A stretch of 64,000 nt of DNA from Saccharibacillus nicotianae (lineage in GTDB: Bacteria > Bacillota > Bacilli > Paenibacillales > Paenibacillaceae), in assembly GCF_042681745.1 (NCBI RefSeq), contig NZ_JBHUGF010000010.1, positions 2,170,001 to 2,234,000 of the forward strand. The letters are read 5' to 3'. This document shows, one piece after another, positions 9,401 to 17,517 of this stretch (position 1 is the first letter of the stretch; the number at the start of each line of letters is the position of its first letter). Below the pieces are notes generated by a model. That model did not search any database. It saw nothing but the letters and a program-made list of their open reading frames with translations, and had not been told where the DNA came from. Made by a program: the position numbers and the translations under genes.

Positions 9401-10113
9401 AATGGGATCAGGTCAAACAATCCGGTGCTCTTCTCGATGGTCTACAAACAGAGAATATGTATACCAATAGTAAATTGGAAGCAGAAAAATTAATATTTGA
9501 AGCTGGAGAACGTGGAATTCCGGTCAATATTTATCGCGCGGGTAACTTATCCAGTCAATCAGTAACAGGTCGTTTCCAGCGTAATATAGACAGCAATGCA
9601 ATGTATCGCATGATCAAAGCAATGTTATTGTTAGGCAAAGCACCCGCAGCTAATCAATGGATGGACTTTACACCGATCGATTATGCAGGTCGCTCTATTA
9701 TTCATCTTGCCCTACAAACAGATACTGCCGGACAACTCTTTCATATCTGCAATCCGCAACAAGTTCATTATGATCATTTGATTGAAATGATTAGAGAATT
9801 TGGATATGCTGTCGATGTGTTACCTGCTAAACAATATGCTGAATGGTTATTAGATTCTTCGATTGAAAAACAACCCGAAGCGCTGTTACTTGCGATGGGA
9901 CAATTAGACGGCGATGGAGCCAAAGATTCTCCTTATCGTCTTGCTAATCCGAATACGGCTCAACGACTAGAACAACAAGGTGTACTCTGCACCAAACCAG
10001 ATTATGAATTTATATCTGCTATGTTGAGTTATGCATCCAGTATTGGTTACTTCCCTACTGCACCTGTTAAAGAAGATATCGTCATAGACAAAATGATTTC
10101 TAGCGATTATTAA
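6403..10113 (+). CDS. NRPS-like adenylation-thiolation-reductase enzyme
   Basis: This 1236-residue single-module enzyme is predicted to activate an amino acid, load it on a phosphopantetheine arm and release it reductively as an aldehyde or alcohol. Residues about 1-205 resemble the C-terminal half of a condensation domain but lack HHxxxDG. The adenylation domain follows, with YTSGSTGKPKG near 375, AYGPTEST near 525 and YRSGDLAKLL/IKIRGHRIEIGEIE near 610-650. The carrier domain has FFEIGGDSLKVL (Ser near 776). The reductase has TGATGYLG near 857 and YTNSK near 1020. The pocket residues read by eye in GrsA numbering are D235 G236 W239 A278 A299 A301 A322 V330 C331, closest to aromatic-type codes; this is tentative. 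ATG at 6403 is chosen for its AAAGGAGAG site. No phosphopantetheinyl transferase or partner module is nearby. Confidence 0.92.
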   Translation: MSLSENAFLPNDYIQLPALQIPLDKARQQQKDTFAVYRFDLGAKIALYIGTLVNPIERQAVLFSAYLGWLYRISGEHEIHAVSASPTGLFPFSLSIEDYPHFQSLVDYVASQLDTSPATSPVKSETVFNFGQQIPAQPGQVMNWNLEAHATSLSIAIEYNDSLLTAATIERFADYYIRLLEGLLDHTASPIGSIDILNAQDQAVYQEMNNTAFPYQQQQTYHGAFEAAARQYPQHIAISFQGTEYTYEQLNQRANQVAHLLLKQGLKSGEFVTMYIDRSLDSVISLLGIMKAGGVYVPVDPSHPDERNHYIVQDTRSAFVLIQHKYNNKVLQLTEGITTLRGIIDIEYLTMTSDPQSWINPNVTVLPDDLAYVIYTSGSTGKPKGTLVAHRGVVNLGEILQREFNVTSQDIMTQFATYSFDGSVWETIAALFHGATLFLLDAEERVSIEEFAIAIERTQTTIVTALPTVFFNQLSAYLSDEGYARLASLKLIAAAGEALYGKRVRTFQQKFGKPIQVVNAYGPTESTVCATMHKVEETLSDDIVNVPIGRPLSNYKVYIMNEFQMLAPIGVTGEIYISTVGLAHGYLDQPEKTAAAFLPDPSGNGEKIYRSGDLAKLLADGTIEYVGRRDSQIKIRGHRIEIGEIEDSLNKYPNMQDAVVVPKVDETGQNMLVAYFTTIDGTALSPAAIKQFLSDRLPSYFVPRFVCQLDEIPISPTGKAERKKLIAYDHIEMQETATNYVEPQNETQQLIANAWSEVLNKQQIGIHDDFFEIGGDSLKVLHVLTLLKPQFPNLKIADLFVYKTIIELEEYATQLVDELITESAEMVMEQTIDLVEYPARIHDHHPEVLNTTHVLLTGATGYLGSHLLYELLQQSDAHVYALVRKTGSAASIERLKGTMELYFGQEILHQFEDRVTAVEGDLESQRLGLSDNDYEMIIDHIDAIIHSAADVRHFGDTEQFAKSNIYSTAELLSIASTRPGIRFHHISTMGIPEELSLEGKWDQVKQSGALLDGLQTENMYTNSKLEAEKLIFEAGERGIPVNIYRAGNLSSQSVTGRFQRNIDSNAMYRMIKAMLLLGKAPAANQWMDFTPIDYAGRSIIHLALQTDTAGQLFHICNPQQVHYDHLIEMIREFGYAVDVLPAKQYAEWLLDSSIEKQPEALLLAMGQLDGDGAKDSPYRLANPNTAQRLEQQGVLCTKPDYEFISAMLSYASSIGYFPTAPVKEDIVIDKMISSDY

Positions 10114-10145
10114 TTGGTAGCATTATAAATAAGCAATAAATACAC

Positions 10146-10176
10146 AAAAAACCCGGCTAAATACACCGGGTTTTTT
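10146..10176 (+). terminator. Rho-independent terminator after the NRPS-like gene
   Basis: AAAAAACCCGG pairs perfectly with CCGGGTTTTTT around a 9-base loop. The stem works in both directions. Confidence 0.92.
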
Positions 10177-10269
10177 ACTTTTTTTAAAAGATTTTACACA
10201 ACTTAATTGAAAACTATAAACTTTCTAGATATAATACCGATATAATTAATACATAATACGACATTTTAA

Positions 10270-10331
10270 GACAAAATAAAACAAAATAAATTTTGTCGTT
10301 TATTGTAATAATATGTTTCGCAGTGTATAAT
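10270..10331 (+). promoter_or_regulatory. Protease promoter with an upstream palindrome
   Basis: TTGTAA (10303-10308), a 17-base spacer and TATAAT (10326-10331) make a good SigA promoter. Just upstream, GACAAAAT (10270-10277) and ATTTTGTC (10290-10297) form an inverted repeat containing two tandem ACAAAATAAA units. This is a candidate operator for a growth-phase regulator of the protease. Confidence 0.65.
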
Positions 10332-10386
10332 CTGGTTAAATATATAATACTTAATACCTAAATATAAGTAGGGAGACCTAAGACTA

Positions 10387-11595
10387 ATGAACTTTAAAAA
10401 CACTAAATTAAAATTAACGGCACTGATTGCCACTTTAGCTATTCCATTGACACTTTCATTATATACACCATCTATGAATGTTGCAGACGCAACAACTCAT
10501 CGTTATCTTGTTGCTTACTCGGATACTCAAGGCAAACAAAATATCGAAAATATTGCCGGTCAATCTAATGATATCCACACCTTTAACCATCTTAATATGT
10601 TAGCTGTCAATTTGACAAATGATCAAAAAAATAACCTTGCTACACAATCAGGCATTACAAGTATCGAGCAAAATACAACCTACACTTCTGCTGCTCAAGC
10701 TTTTGGCGGTAATATCAAAACAGTAAATGTAAAAGGAAATGAACAAGCTTCATGGGGATACGGCACAATCGATGCTCAAATCGCTTCTAACGATAACTAT
10801 ACAGGTAAAGGCGTTAAAGTAGCGATTTTAGATACAGGCATTTCTGCTCACTCTGAATTAAATATTGCCGGCGGTGTATCTGAAGTGGGCTACACTCAGT
10901 CTTATGCTGATGATAACGGACATGGAACTTTTGTAGCAGGCGTTATTGGTGCTCAATCTAACGGTAAAGGTCTTGTAGGCGAAGCGCCAGATGCTCAAAT
11001 TTACGCAGTTAAAATTCTAGATAGTCAAGGTAATGGTTCTACTGAAGATCTAGCAAAAGGGATCGATTGGGCTATTCAAAACCATATGGATATTGTAAAT
11101 ATGTCTATCGCTTTTCCTGAAGATTCTCCTGTTGTAGAACAAGTACTTGCTTCTGCTGATCAAAATGGAATCTTGCTGATTGCAGCAGCCGGTAACAAAG
11201 GTACTGCTGATGCGTCTACAGATACTGTTCAATACCCTGCCAAATCCAGTCATGTTATTGCTGTAGCAGCTATAGATGATAATCTACAACGTGCTGATTT
11301 TTCTTCTAGTGGTTCTGAGATTGAACTGGCAGCACCAGGTGTAGACATTGTAAGTACTTCTAGTAATGGTAAATATGAGCTTCGTAGCGGTACATCTGTT
11401 GCAGCTCCATTTGTAACAGGTATGGCGGCTATTCTCAAAGAAGCTTATCCAGGTAGTACCAATACACAGATTCGTCAAGCACTAGATCAAGGAAGTATTG
11501 ATTTGGGCGCAACAGGCAAAGACAATTTGTATGGTAACGGTATGATCAGCTTCCAGCATTTATTAGGTAAATCATCTATTCTTGCTTCTAATTAA
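10387..11595 (+). CDS. Secreted subtilisin-like serine protease (S8)
   Basis: This is a 402-residue pre-pro-protease. A Sec signal peptide spans residues 1 to about 36, followed by an I9-type inhibitor propeptide (about 37-105). The catalytic domain carries the triad Asp149 (AILDTGIS), His179 (NGHGTFVAG) and Ser337 (RSGTSVAAP), with oxyanion Asn270 in AAAGN. The propeptide folds the enzyme and is cleaved autocatalytically outside the cell. The total length fits short subtilisins, with no C-terminal anchor. The gene has its own promoter with a palindrome upstream. It follows the NRPS-like gene on the same strand but is separated by a strong terminator, so a joint function is not implied. Confidence 0.96.
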   Translation: MNFKNTKLKLTALIATLAIPLTLSLYTPSMNVADATTHRYLVAYSDTQGKQNIENIAGQSNDIHTFNHLNMLAVNLTNDQKNNLATQSGITSIEQNTTYTSAAQAFGGNIKTVNVKGNEQASWGYGTIDAQIASNDNYTGKGVKVAILDTGISAHSELNIAGGVSEVGYTQSYADDNGHGTFVAGVIGAQSNGKGLVGEAPDAQIYAVKILDSQGNGSTEDLAKGIDWAIQNHMDIVNMSIAFPEDSPVVEQVLASADQNGILLIAAAGNKGTADASTDTVQYPAKSSHVIAVAAIDDNLQRADFSSSGSEIELAAPGVDIVSTSSNGKYELRSGTSVAAPFVTGMAAILKEAYPGSTNTQIRQALDQGSIDLGATGKDNLYGNGMISFQHLLGKSSILASN

Positions 11596-11780
11596 TGATC
11601 CCATGTCCGCTTTCCCTTGAAAGGTTGACATGTTCATATAGAGAATACTTTTCCCTGTTTTGCACTTGATGACGCAGCTTCTATGTACTACAACCTACTC
11701 TATTCATATAGTATTATGTTGATCCACATCAAATCATTATATGCATCCAAATAGCTAAGGTTTATACCTGTGCTCATCCA

Positions 11781-11826
11781 AAAATAAAAGCGCCGTTCTC
11801 AGCCAGAGACACGACGCTTTTATTTT
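11781..11826. terminator. Bidirectional terminator between the protease and the nucleotidyltransferase gene
   Basis: AAAATAAAAGCGCCG and CGACGCTTTTATTTT form a long stem with T-rich flanks on both strands. It lies between convergent genes. Confidence 0.85.
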
Positions 11827-11873
11827 GTTCTTTGGTTATTCTTTAGTTACCACTCTTATATAGATAAGATAGA

Positions 11874-12659
11874 TTATAATTCTGCTACAGACAAGCTTCC
11901 TTGCATCCAGTGTAATTCACTATCCCGAATGACATAATCAGCCCATTTCATATCTCCAATCCCCCAATTACGGAACTCGGTAATATGACGATAAAATTGC
12001 TCGATCATCGCTTCTTTAGGCTCAGACATTAACGATTGAATCTGTTCACGTAACCGTTCAGGCTTTTCTCTAACACCTTCCAAAACGCGCATCATCCACT
12101 TATGTCCCGGATATAACATTTCATTATGTGCAAGTACCATCCGCCCACCAAATAACACCATATTCATAACTGCTTGATGTAGCAAATATGCATCATCACG
12201 CTTCAATGCTTGTCTACATTCTCCATACCAGGCTTCAAATTGAGCATAAAATCGATGAATATTATTTTGCTTGAGCGACATCGGATACTCGGTAATCGTA
12301 TTTAATACATCTCGCAATTCTGGAATATCTGAAAATACGACAATAGCACCCAAAAAAGCAAAACGCGCAGGTTCACTACCAAAGCGAGCTACCTTTTCCA
12401 AATAAGCCATACTGATGTACTTGCCATCTATATTGTGCAAAGAACGTCCTACTTTACATTCGGTTCCGTCATAATGTAGCGAACCTGATTGAAAACGTTC
12501 TTCAAATTCTTGATCGGATACGATAATCATAATATTCATATCTGAATGAGGTGAAGAATAACCATAAGCGACTGAACCGGTAATCAACAGTCCTTTCACC
12601 GATGAATCACCACGGAGATGTTCTGTCAGTTGTGAAAGGCAATCCGATAGTATATTCAC
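11874..12659 (-). CDS. Nucleotidyltransferase-fold protein with a Fur-box promoter
   Basis: This 261-residue protein opens with a Pol-beta/MNT nucleotidyltransferase core: LLITGSVAYGYSSPHSDMN near residues 22-40 matches GSxxxG...SDxD. The second acidic residue of the usual SDxD is replaced by Asn, so catalysis may be impaired or altered. The C-terminal half is helical and rich in His, Arg and Trp (KQNNIHRFYAQFEAWYGECR), as in aminoglycoside adenylyltransferase-like proteins. The substrate is unknown. GTG at 12659 is chosen because AAGGAGGG lies 6 bases upstream; the longer frame would begin in the regulatory region. A near-consensus Fur box lies 39 bases upstream, which predicts induction under iron limitation. 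Confidence 0.75.
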   Translation of the reverse strand: MNILSDCLSQLTEHLRGDSSVKGLLITGSVAYGYSSPHSDMNIMIIVSDQEFEERFQSGSLHYDGTECKVGRSLHNIDGKYISMAYLEKVARFGSEPARFAFLGAIVVFSDIPELRDVLNTITEYPMSLKQNNIHRFYAQFEAWYGECRQALKRDDAYLLHQAVMNMVLFGGRMVLAHNEMLYPGHKWMMRVLEGVREKPERLREQIQSLMSEPKEAMIEQFYRHITEFRNWGIGDMKWADYVIRDSELHWMQGSLSVAEL

Positions 12660-12697
12660 ACTGGCCCTCCTTGATTTCAAATTTTTAGTTATCGATT

Positions 12698-12716
12698 GAT
12701 AATGATAATTATTATC
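12698..12716 (-). promoter_or_regulatory. Fur box
   Basis: GATAATGATAATTATTATC differs from the classical Fur consensus at one base, and it extends to a 23-bp near-palindrome starting TTGATAAT. It lies directly upstream of the nucleotidyltransferase-like gene. Confidence 0.85.
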
Positions 12717-12881
12717 AATTAACTTGTATCGATATTGTAGCTTATTCAATTTCACTTGGCAAGCATTTATGGCGAATCTGTGTCTATAAAATTTAAACCA
12801 CATCAGATACATTCACAATTATGCGGATAATCGGGATATAAACTCAAGCTTACGGATTTATTGCACCCTATCGGTCAACAG

Positions 12882-12939
12882 AAAAAAGCCTTTTTCTTGC
12901 GACTCTGAAGATCAATTCAGAAATCACTCGAAAAAGACT
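12882..12939 (-). terminator. Terminator after fumC
   Basis: On the minus strand AGTCTTTTTC pairs with GAAAAAGGCT, with an inner CTGAA/TTCAG stem, followed by TTTTT. Confidence 0.8.
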
Positions 12940-13001
12940 TAGTGGAATCATTTTATGATACAATTCTGTAGTTCACGATCTGCTTTTACTCACTCTAGCG
13001 A

Positions 13002-14390
13002 TTATGCTTTGGGATGAATCATTTGAGAAGGGTTGACATACTTATCGAATTCTTCTTCTGTTAATAATCCACTTTGCAAAACAGATTCTTTCAAAGACAA
13101 TCCTTCTTGGTGAGCATGTTTGGCAATCTTAGCTGCATTTTCGTAACCGATATGCGGATTAAGCGCTGTAACAAGCATCAATGAATTATCCAGATTGTGT
13201 TTAATTTGATCTACATTCGCTTCGATCCCGATAGCGCAATGATCATTGAAAGAGATCAGCGCATCGCCAAGCAATTGCACCGATTGCAAGAAATTATAAA
13301 TAATCACAGGCTTGAATACATTCAATTCAAAATTACCCTGACTTGCAGCAAAACCAATCGCTGCATCATTCCCCATGACTTGCGTGACAACCATCGTCAT
13401 TGCTTCCGATTGTGTCGGATTGACTTTACCCGGCATAATAGAGCTACCTGGTTCATTAGCAGGGATTGTAAGCTCTCCTAGTCCGCTACGAGGCCCGCTA
13501 GCAAGCCAGCGCACATCATTAGCAATCTTCATCAGATCAGCCGCTAGCGCTTTAACAGCGCCATGTACATAGACAACTTCATCATGACTGGTCAACGCAT
13601 GGAATTTGTTCGGTGCTGTTACAAAAGATTTGCCTGTTAATTCTGAAATTTTGTCAGATGTTAATCGTCCAAAATCAGGATGTGCATTGATCCCTGTTCC
13701 AACGGCTGTACCACCGATAGCCAGTTCTTTCATTTCTTCTACACTATGTGTGATCATACGCGTACTTTTCGCTAGCATAGCTTCCCATCCACTGATTTCT
13801 TGACCCAGTGTAAGTGGTGTTGCATCTTGTAAATGAGTACGCCCGATTTTGATTAAATCTTTGAATTCTTCTGATTTCTGTGTAAACGTCTGTTGTAGCT
13901 TCGCTATCGCGGGAATCAAATGATCTTCAACAGCTAATACTCCTGCTACATGTAATGCAGTTGGGAATGTATCATTTGAACTTTGTGACATATTTACATC
14001 ATCATTCGGATGTAGACGTTCACTTTTGCCTTGTTCTTCAAGCAACTGATTACCACGATGTGCAATCACTTCATTGACGTTCATATTGGACTGTGTACCG
14101 CTTCCGGTCTGCCAGACGACCAACGGGAAATGTTCATCCCATTGACCTGTTAGAATCTCGTCTGCGGCTTGAGCGATCGCATGTGCTTTATCAGTCGATA
14201 ATTTACCTAATTGTTCATTGACAAGAGCTGCACTTTTTTTAAGTAATGCAAAAGCATAGACCACTTGCTTGGGCATTTTTTCTTGACCGATTTTGAAATT
14301 TTCTTTACTGCGCTGTGTTTGTGCACCCCATAATTTATCAGCAGGTACATTAATTTCGCCTATTGTATCTTTCTCTACACGGTATTCCAC
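13002..14390 (-). CDS. fumC: Class II fumarate hydratase
   Basis: This 462-residue iron-independent enzyme converts fumarate and malate in the TCA cycle. It belongs to the aspartase/fumarase superfamily, shown by GSGTQSNMNVNEVIAHR near residue 97, SSNDTFPTALH near 137, IGRTHLQDATPLTLGQE near 183 (catalytic His) and the signature loop GSSIMPGKVNPTQSEA near 317. Length matches FumC and makes aspartase less likely. GGAGGA lies upstream of the ATG. The gene appears monocistronic, with a terminator downstream. The predicted tetramer acts in the cytoplasm. Confidence 0.97.
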   Translation of the reverse strand: MEYRVEKDTIGEINVPADKLWGAQTQRSKENFKIGQEKMPKQVVYAFALLKKSAALVNEQLGKLSTDKAHAIAQAADEILTGQWDEHFPLVVWQTGSGTQSNMNVNEVIAHRGNQLLEEQGKSERLHPNDDVNMSQSSNDTFPTALHVAGVLAVEDHLIPAIAKLQQTFTQKSEEFKDLIKIGRTHLQDATPLTLGQEISGWEAMLAKSTRMITHSVEEMKELAIGGTAVGTGINAHPDFGRLTSDKISELTGKSFVTAPNKFHALTSHDEVVYVHGAVKALAADLMKIANDVRWLASGPRSGLGELTIPANEPGSSIMPGKVNPTQSEAMTMVVTQVMGNDAAIGFAASQGNFELNVFKPVIIYNFLQSVQLLGDALISFNDHCAIGIEANVDQIKHNLDNSLMLVTALNPHIGYENAAKIAKHAHQEGLSLKESVLQSGLLTEEEFDKYVNPSQMIHPKA

Positions 14391-14499
14391 TCGACAAAAT
14401 CCTCCTTTGGATCAAATCATCTGTAAAATAGTAGGACAGATTAGCATATTGCTGCTAAAGATTAACCTCTATGATTGTAACGCTTACATGCTCTGCAAA

Positions 14500-15174
14500 T
14501 CAATCCTTTATACACCAATCGATCGGTTCCATTCCCTGAGACTGCAAAAATTGATTCGTATTGCTAAATGGCTTGCTCCCCATAAATCCTTTGTGCGCTG
14601 AAAATGGGCTTGGATGCGGAGAAGTGATCACATGATGTCTGTTACGGTCGATCGCCGCTCCTTTGCGCTGTGCGTGACTTCCCCACAATATAAATACAGC
14701 CGGTGTTTCTCGTTCATTCACCGCTTGTATAATACGATCTGTGAATGTCTCCCAACCTTGATTCTGATGAGAAGCTGCTTGTCCACGCCTTACGGTGAGT
14801 ACAGCATTCAATAACAGCACACCTTGTTCAGCCCAATGAATCAATGATCCATGCTTGGGAATAGCGCATCCTAGATCATCATACAGCTCTTGATAAATAT
14901 TATGTAATGAAGGTGGAATAGAAACACCCGGTTTTACCGAAAAGCTTAATCCATGCGCTTGTCCCGGGCCATGATAAGGGTCTTGTCCCAAAATAACGAC
15001 TCTGGTTGATTCAAGCGACGTATAATGTAAAGCATTAAAAATATCATACATATCAGGATAGATCGTGGCTGTACGATATTCTTGTGCCAAAAATTGGCGT
15101 AACTCAAGATAGTATGGTTTTTGCAGTTCCGATTCTAATACATCTGCCCAATCGTTGCGAAAAATAGCAGTCAT
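14500..15174 (-). CDS. ung: Uracil-DNA glycosylase
   Basis: This 224-residue family 1 glycosylase removes uracil from DNA and starts base-excision repair. The water-activating loop VVILGQDPYHGPGQAHGLSFSV lies near residues 57-78, with the catalytic Asp in GQDPYHG. The DNA-intercalating loop HPSPFSAHKGFMGSKPFS lies near 182-199. ATG at 15174 is preferred to ATG at 15195 because AAAGGAAG lies about 10 bases before it and the resulting length matches typical Ung. It stands alone between fumC and a chemotaxis transducer, all on the minus strand. Confidence 0.97.
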   Translation of the reverse strand: MTAIFRNDWADVLESELQKPYYLELRQFLAQEYRTATIYPDMYDIFNALHYTSLESTRVVILGQDPYHGPGQAHGLSFSVKPGVSIPPSLHNIYQELYDDLGCAIPKHGSLIHWAEQGVLLLNAVLTVRRGQAASHQNQGWETFTDRIIQAVNERETPAVFILWGSHAQRKGAAIDRNRHHVITSPHPSPFSAHKGFMGSKPFSNTNQFLQSQGMEPIDWCIKD

Positions 15175-15236
15175 AGATAACGTTCTTCCTTTCATGGATT
15201 AGATTGTTATAGTATTAACCTTTTTTAACCATAACA

Positions 15237-15281
15237 AAAAATAGCAGTTTCTTCATCTATCCGAAGAAAACTACTATTTTT
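15237..15281 (-). terminator. Terminator after the soluble chemotaxis transducer
   Basis: AAAAATAGTAGTTTTCTTC pairs with GAAGAAACTGCTATTTTT around an 8-base loop. T-rich flanks occur on both strands. Confidence 0.88.
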
Positions 15282-15324
15282 GATTTATTTCAATAGGATC
15301 AAATCTATGAATTGAAGTTCGATC

Positions 15325-16224
15325 TTACAGACGAGATTGCAAAAATTCATCGGTAAACTTTTTGAATTTATGGCTCATTTGAGTCAAGCTATCTACCACT
15401 TCACTAAATTCGTTAACTAAATGTGCTTGCTCATGAGATGATGTAGCTATGGCAGAAATCTCTTGTTCCATATACTGAATCGATTGTTGCACACTAGATA
15501 ATGATTTTTCGATATTTTGTGTAGCTTGTTTGGTATCTACAGATAATTTGCGCACTTCAGAAGCAACTACACCGAACCCTGCTCCTGCTTCGCCTACACG
15601 CGCAGCTTCAATCGCTGCATTCAGACCTAACAAATTCGTTTGCTCTGAAATTTCGCGGATAAATCCGGCTACTTTATTCACATCTTTAGAATTTTCAACA
15701 GCTTGACGTGTATTGGACTGAATATCTGTTGTAGTTGCAGATAGTTGCTCGGATTGAGCAGCAATTGTCTGCACCATGTCGCTCAACTGTCCACTGATCG
15801 TTTCAAGATCTATCGTAAAGTTACCCAAAAGCTCGTTATGTTGCAGTGTATATGCTGTTGCTAGAGCGCCTACTACTTTACCAGTGCTGTCTTTGATCGG
15901 CACAGCGGCTGCATCTAATTCAAATCCGTACGCGGACGCAGGCACACGAGTAACCGACGATTTGCCGTCTACTAATGCTGTCCGCAAATTATTATCATCA
16001 GGTGAAATAGGGGTACCCGGACGCAACCCCAGATCTAACTCTCTCGCAGGACGGTAATATTTGAACTCTGTCATATCACATACGCCTAGCATAATATCAT
16101 TACCTACAATTTTCTCAAAATACTGTATGCAAATTACCATCATATCTATAATACTTATCGATCCATGACCTGAAACAGAAAAATTACCAGAATCATTTGT
16201 TGCATGTGCAGATGTATCAGCCAA
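15325..16224 (-). CDS. Soluble methyl-accepting chemotaxis transducer
   Basis: This 299-residue transducer lacks transmembrane segments, so it is a cytoplasmic signalling protein like B. subtilis YfmS. The N-terminal 130 residues form a small sensor with a conserved-looking FKYYRPARELDLGLRPGTPI and a Cache/PAS-like end (AAVPIKDSTGKVVGALATAY). The C-terminal part is a short signalling hairpin whose tip, ISEQTNLLGLNAAIEAARVGE near residues 188-208, contacts CheA/CheW. TTG at 16224 is chosen because GAGGAGTG lies at proper distance; GTG at 16233 overlaps that site. The ligand is unknown. The gene is single, with its own terminator. Confidence 0.88.
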   Translation of the reverse strand: MADTSAHATNDSGNFSVSGHGSISIIDMMVICIQYFEKIVGNDIMLGVCDMTEFKYYRPARELDLGLRPGTPISPDDNNLRTALVDGKSSVTRVPASAYGFELDAAAVPIKDSTGKVVGALATAYTLQHNELLGNFTIDLETISGQLSDMVQTIAAQSEQLSATTTDIQSNTRQAVENSKDVNKVAGFIREISEQTNLLGLNAAIEAARVGEAGAGFGVVASEVRKLSVDTKQATQNIEKSLSSVQQSIQYMEQEISAIATSSHEQAHLVNEFSEVVDSLTQMSHKFKKFTDEFLQSRL

Positions 16225-16714
16225 GTTGTTCACTCCTCATATTATAAGTTGCTCATAATTTAATTTCGTCATTTTCAAGTTATTTATGAATAGCAATGTT
16301 CATATTTATTGTATATTACATAATGAATCTATCATTTTAAAAATATTTTTTATTTCTTTTGAAAGTCTCATTTCGACAATAATAAGGGTGTTTTTCTACT
16401 ATATATGGTTTATTGTTATTCTTAAAATCAACATATCGATTTGGGTTTGTCTTTGGTTCGCTCTCATTTGACTTCAAAACCAAAAGGAACAGTTGTGTGA
16501 AAGCTTTAATTATGGTAAAAATGATACATAGACATTGTTTTTCAGCAATTTGTCTTGGATAATAAACAATCGCTTGAAAGTGTACATATCGATCATTTTG
16601 GGTAATAGAATGATAGGTGTTTATTTCTAAGCGTGTTGTAGATACATGTTGCAAATTGCAGTTTTAATGCCTAGTACGATAAAATTATAGAATTTTACGA
16701 GGAGGAAAAGAGAA
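16225..16714. other. Gene-less region between divergent transducer and tal genes
   Basis: These 490 AT-rich bases hold two short ORFs (61 and 105 codons) on opposite strands that lack ribosome sites and resemble nothing known. I take them as chance. AGGAGGAAAAG at 16699-16709 is the ribosome site of tal. No clear operator was seen. Confidence 0.4.
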
Positions 16715-17395
16715 ATGAAATTTTTCTTAGACACAGGTAACCTTGAAGAAATCAAACGTATTGCACGTTTGGGAATCGTAGATGGTGTAACAACTAACCC
16801 TTCATTGATCGCTAAAGAAGGTCGCGTATTTAAAGATGTAATCGACGAAATTTGTGAGATTATTGAAGGACCAGTAAGCGCAGAGGTTGTAAGCCTTGAT
16901 GCTGAAGGAATGTTAAAAGAAGCTCACGAAATCGCAAAATGGGCACCAAACGTTGTTATTAAATTGCCTATGACTGAAGAAGGATTGTACGCTTGTAACC
17001 AACTTTCTAAAGAAGGTATCAAAACAAACGTAACTTTGATCTTCTCCGCAGCACAAGGTTTGATGGCAGCAAAAGCTGGCGCTACATTCATCAGCCCATT
17101 CGTAGGTCGTCTAGATGATATCGCTGTTGATGGTATGAAATTGATTCGCGATCTTCGTTCAATCTTAGACACTTATGGTTTGAAATCAGAAATTATCGCT
17201 GCAAGTATCCGTAATGTAGGTCATGTAGAAGCAGCTGCTCTTGCTGGTGCTCACATCGCTACTATTCCAGGTACTTTGGTTCCAGTTCTATGGAAACACC
17301 CATTGACTGACAGTGGTATCGAACGTTTCTTGAAAGATTGGGAATCTGTTCCTCAAGCTAAAGAACAAGTTAAAGAAGAAGCTGGAACTAAATAA
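16715..17395 (+). CDS. tal: Transaldolase, small TalC/fructose-6-phosphate aldolase type
   Basis: This 226-residue class I aldolase-fold enzyme belongs to the short MipB/TalC family. Markers are FFLDTGNLEEIKRIARLGIVDGVTTNPSLIAKEG at the N-terminus (stated here in part; Asp6 and the NPSLI loop), Schiff-base Lys in VVIKLPMTEEG near residue 86, and TLIFSAAQGLMAAKAGATFISPFVGR near 111-136. It transfers dihydroxyacetone units between sugar phosphates in the pentose phosphate pathway. Some homologues are instead fructose-6-phosphate aldolases, which sequence alone does not fully exclude. A strong AGGAGGAAAAG site precedes the ATG and a strong terminator follows. Confidence 0.93.
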   Translation: MKFFLDTGNLEEIKRIARLGIVDGVTTNPSLIAKEGRVFKDVIDEICEIIEGPVSAEVVSLDAEGMLKEAHEIAKWAPNVVIKLPMTEEGLYACNQLSKEGIKTNVTLIFSAAQGLMAAKAGATFISPFVGRLDDIAVDGMKLIRDLRSILDTYGLKSEIIAASIRNVGHVEAAALAGAHIATIPGTLVPVLWKHPLTDSGIERFLKDWESVPQAKEQVKEEAGTK

Positions 17396-17416
17396 TTCTT
17401 CTTTTCCTTTATAAAT

Positions 17417-17458
17417 AAAAGAACGGCGAGCATTTTTTATGCTCCCCGTTCTTTTTTT
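17417..17458 (+). terminator. Terminator after tal
   Basis: AAAAGAACGGCGAGCAT pairs with ATGCTCCCCGTTCTTTT around a T-rich loop, followed by T residues. Confidence 0.9.
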
Positions 17459-17517
17459 ATATTATGATTTGGTGAAGAGCAAGACTTGTTAGATTAGATG
17501 GTATTTACTGCTCTACA

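Noticed and set aside
12660..12812. Upstream extension of the nucleotidyltransferase-like protein
   Set aside because: It would be translated through the Fur box and promoter; GTG at 12659 has AAGGAGGG.
16286..16654. Two opposing ORFs (61 and 105 codons) between the soluble transducer and tal
   Set aside because: No ribosome sites, no protein-like pattern and overlapping on opposite strands in AT-rich DNA.
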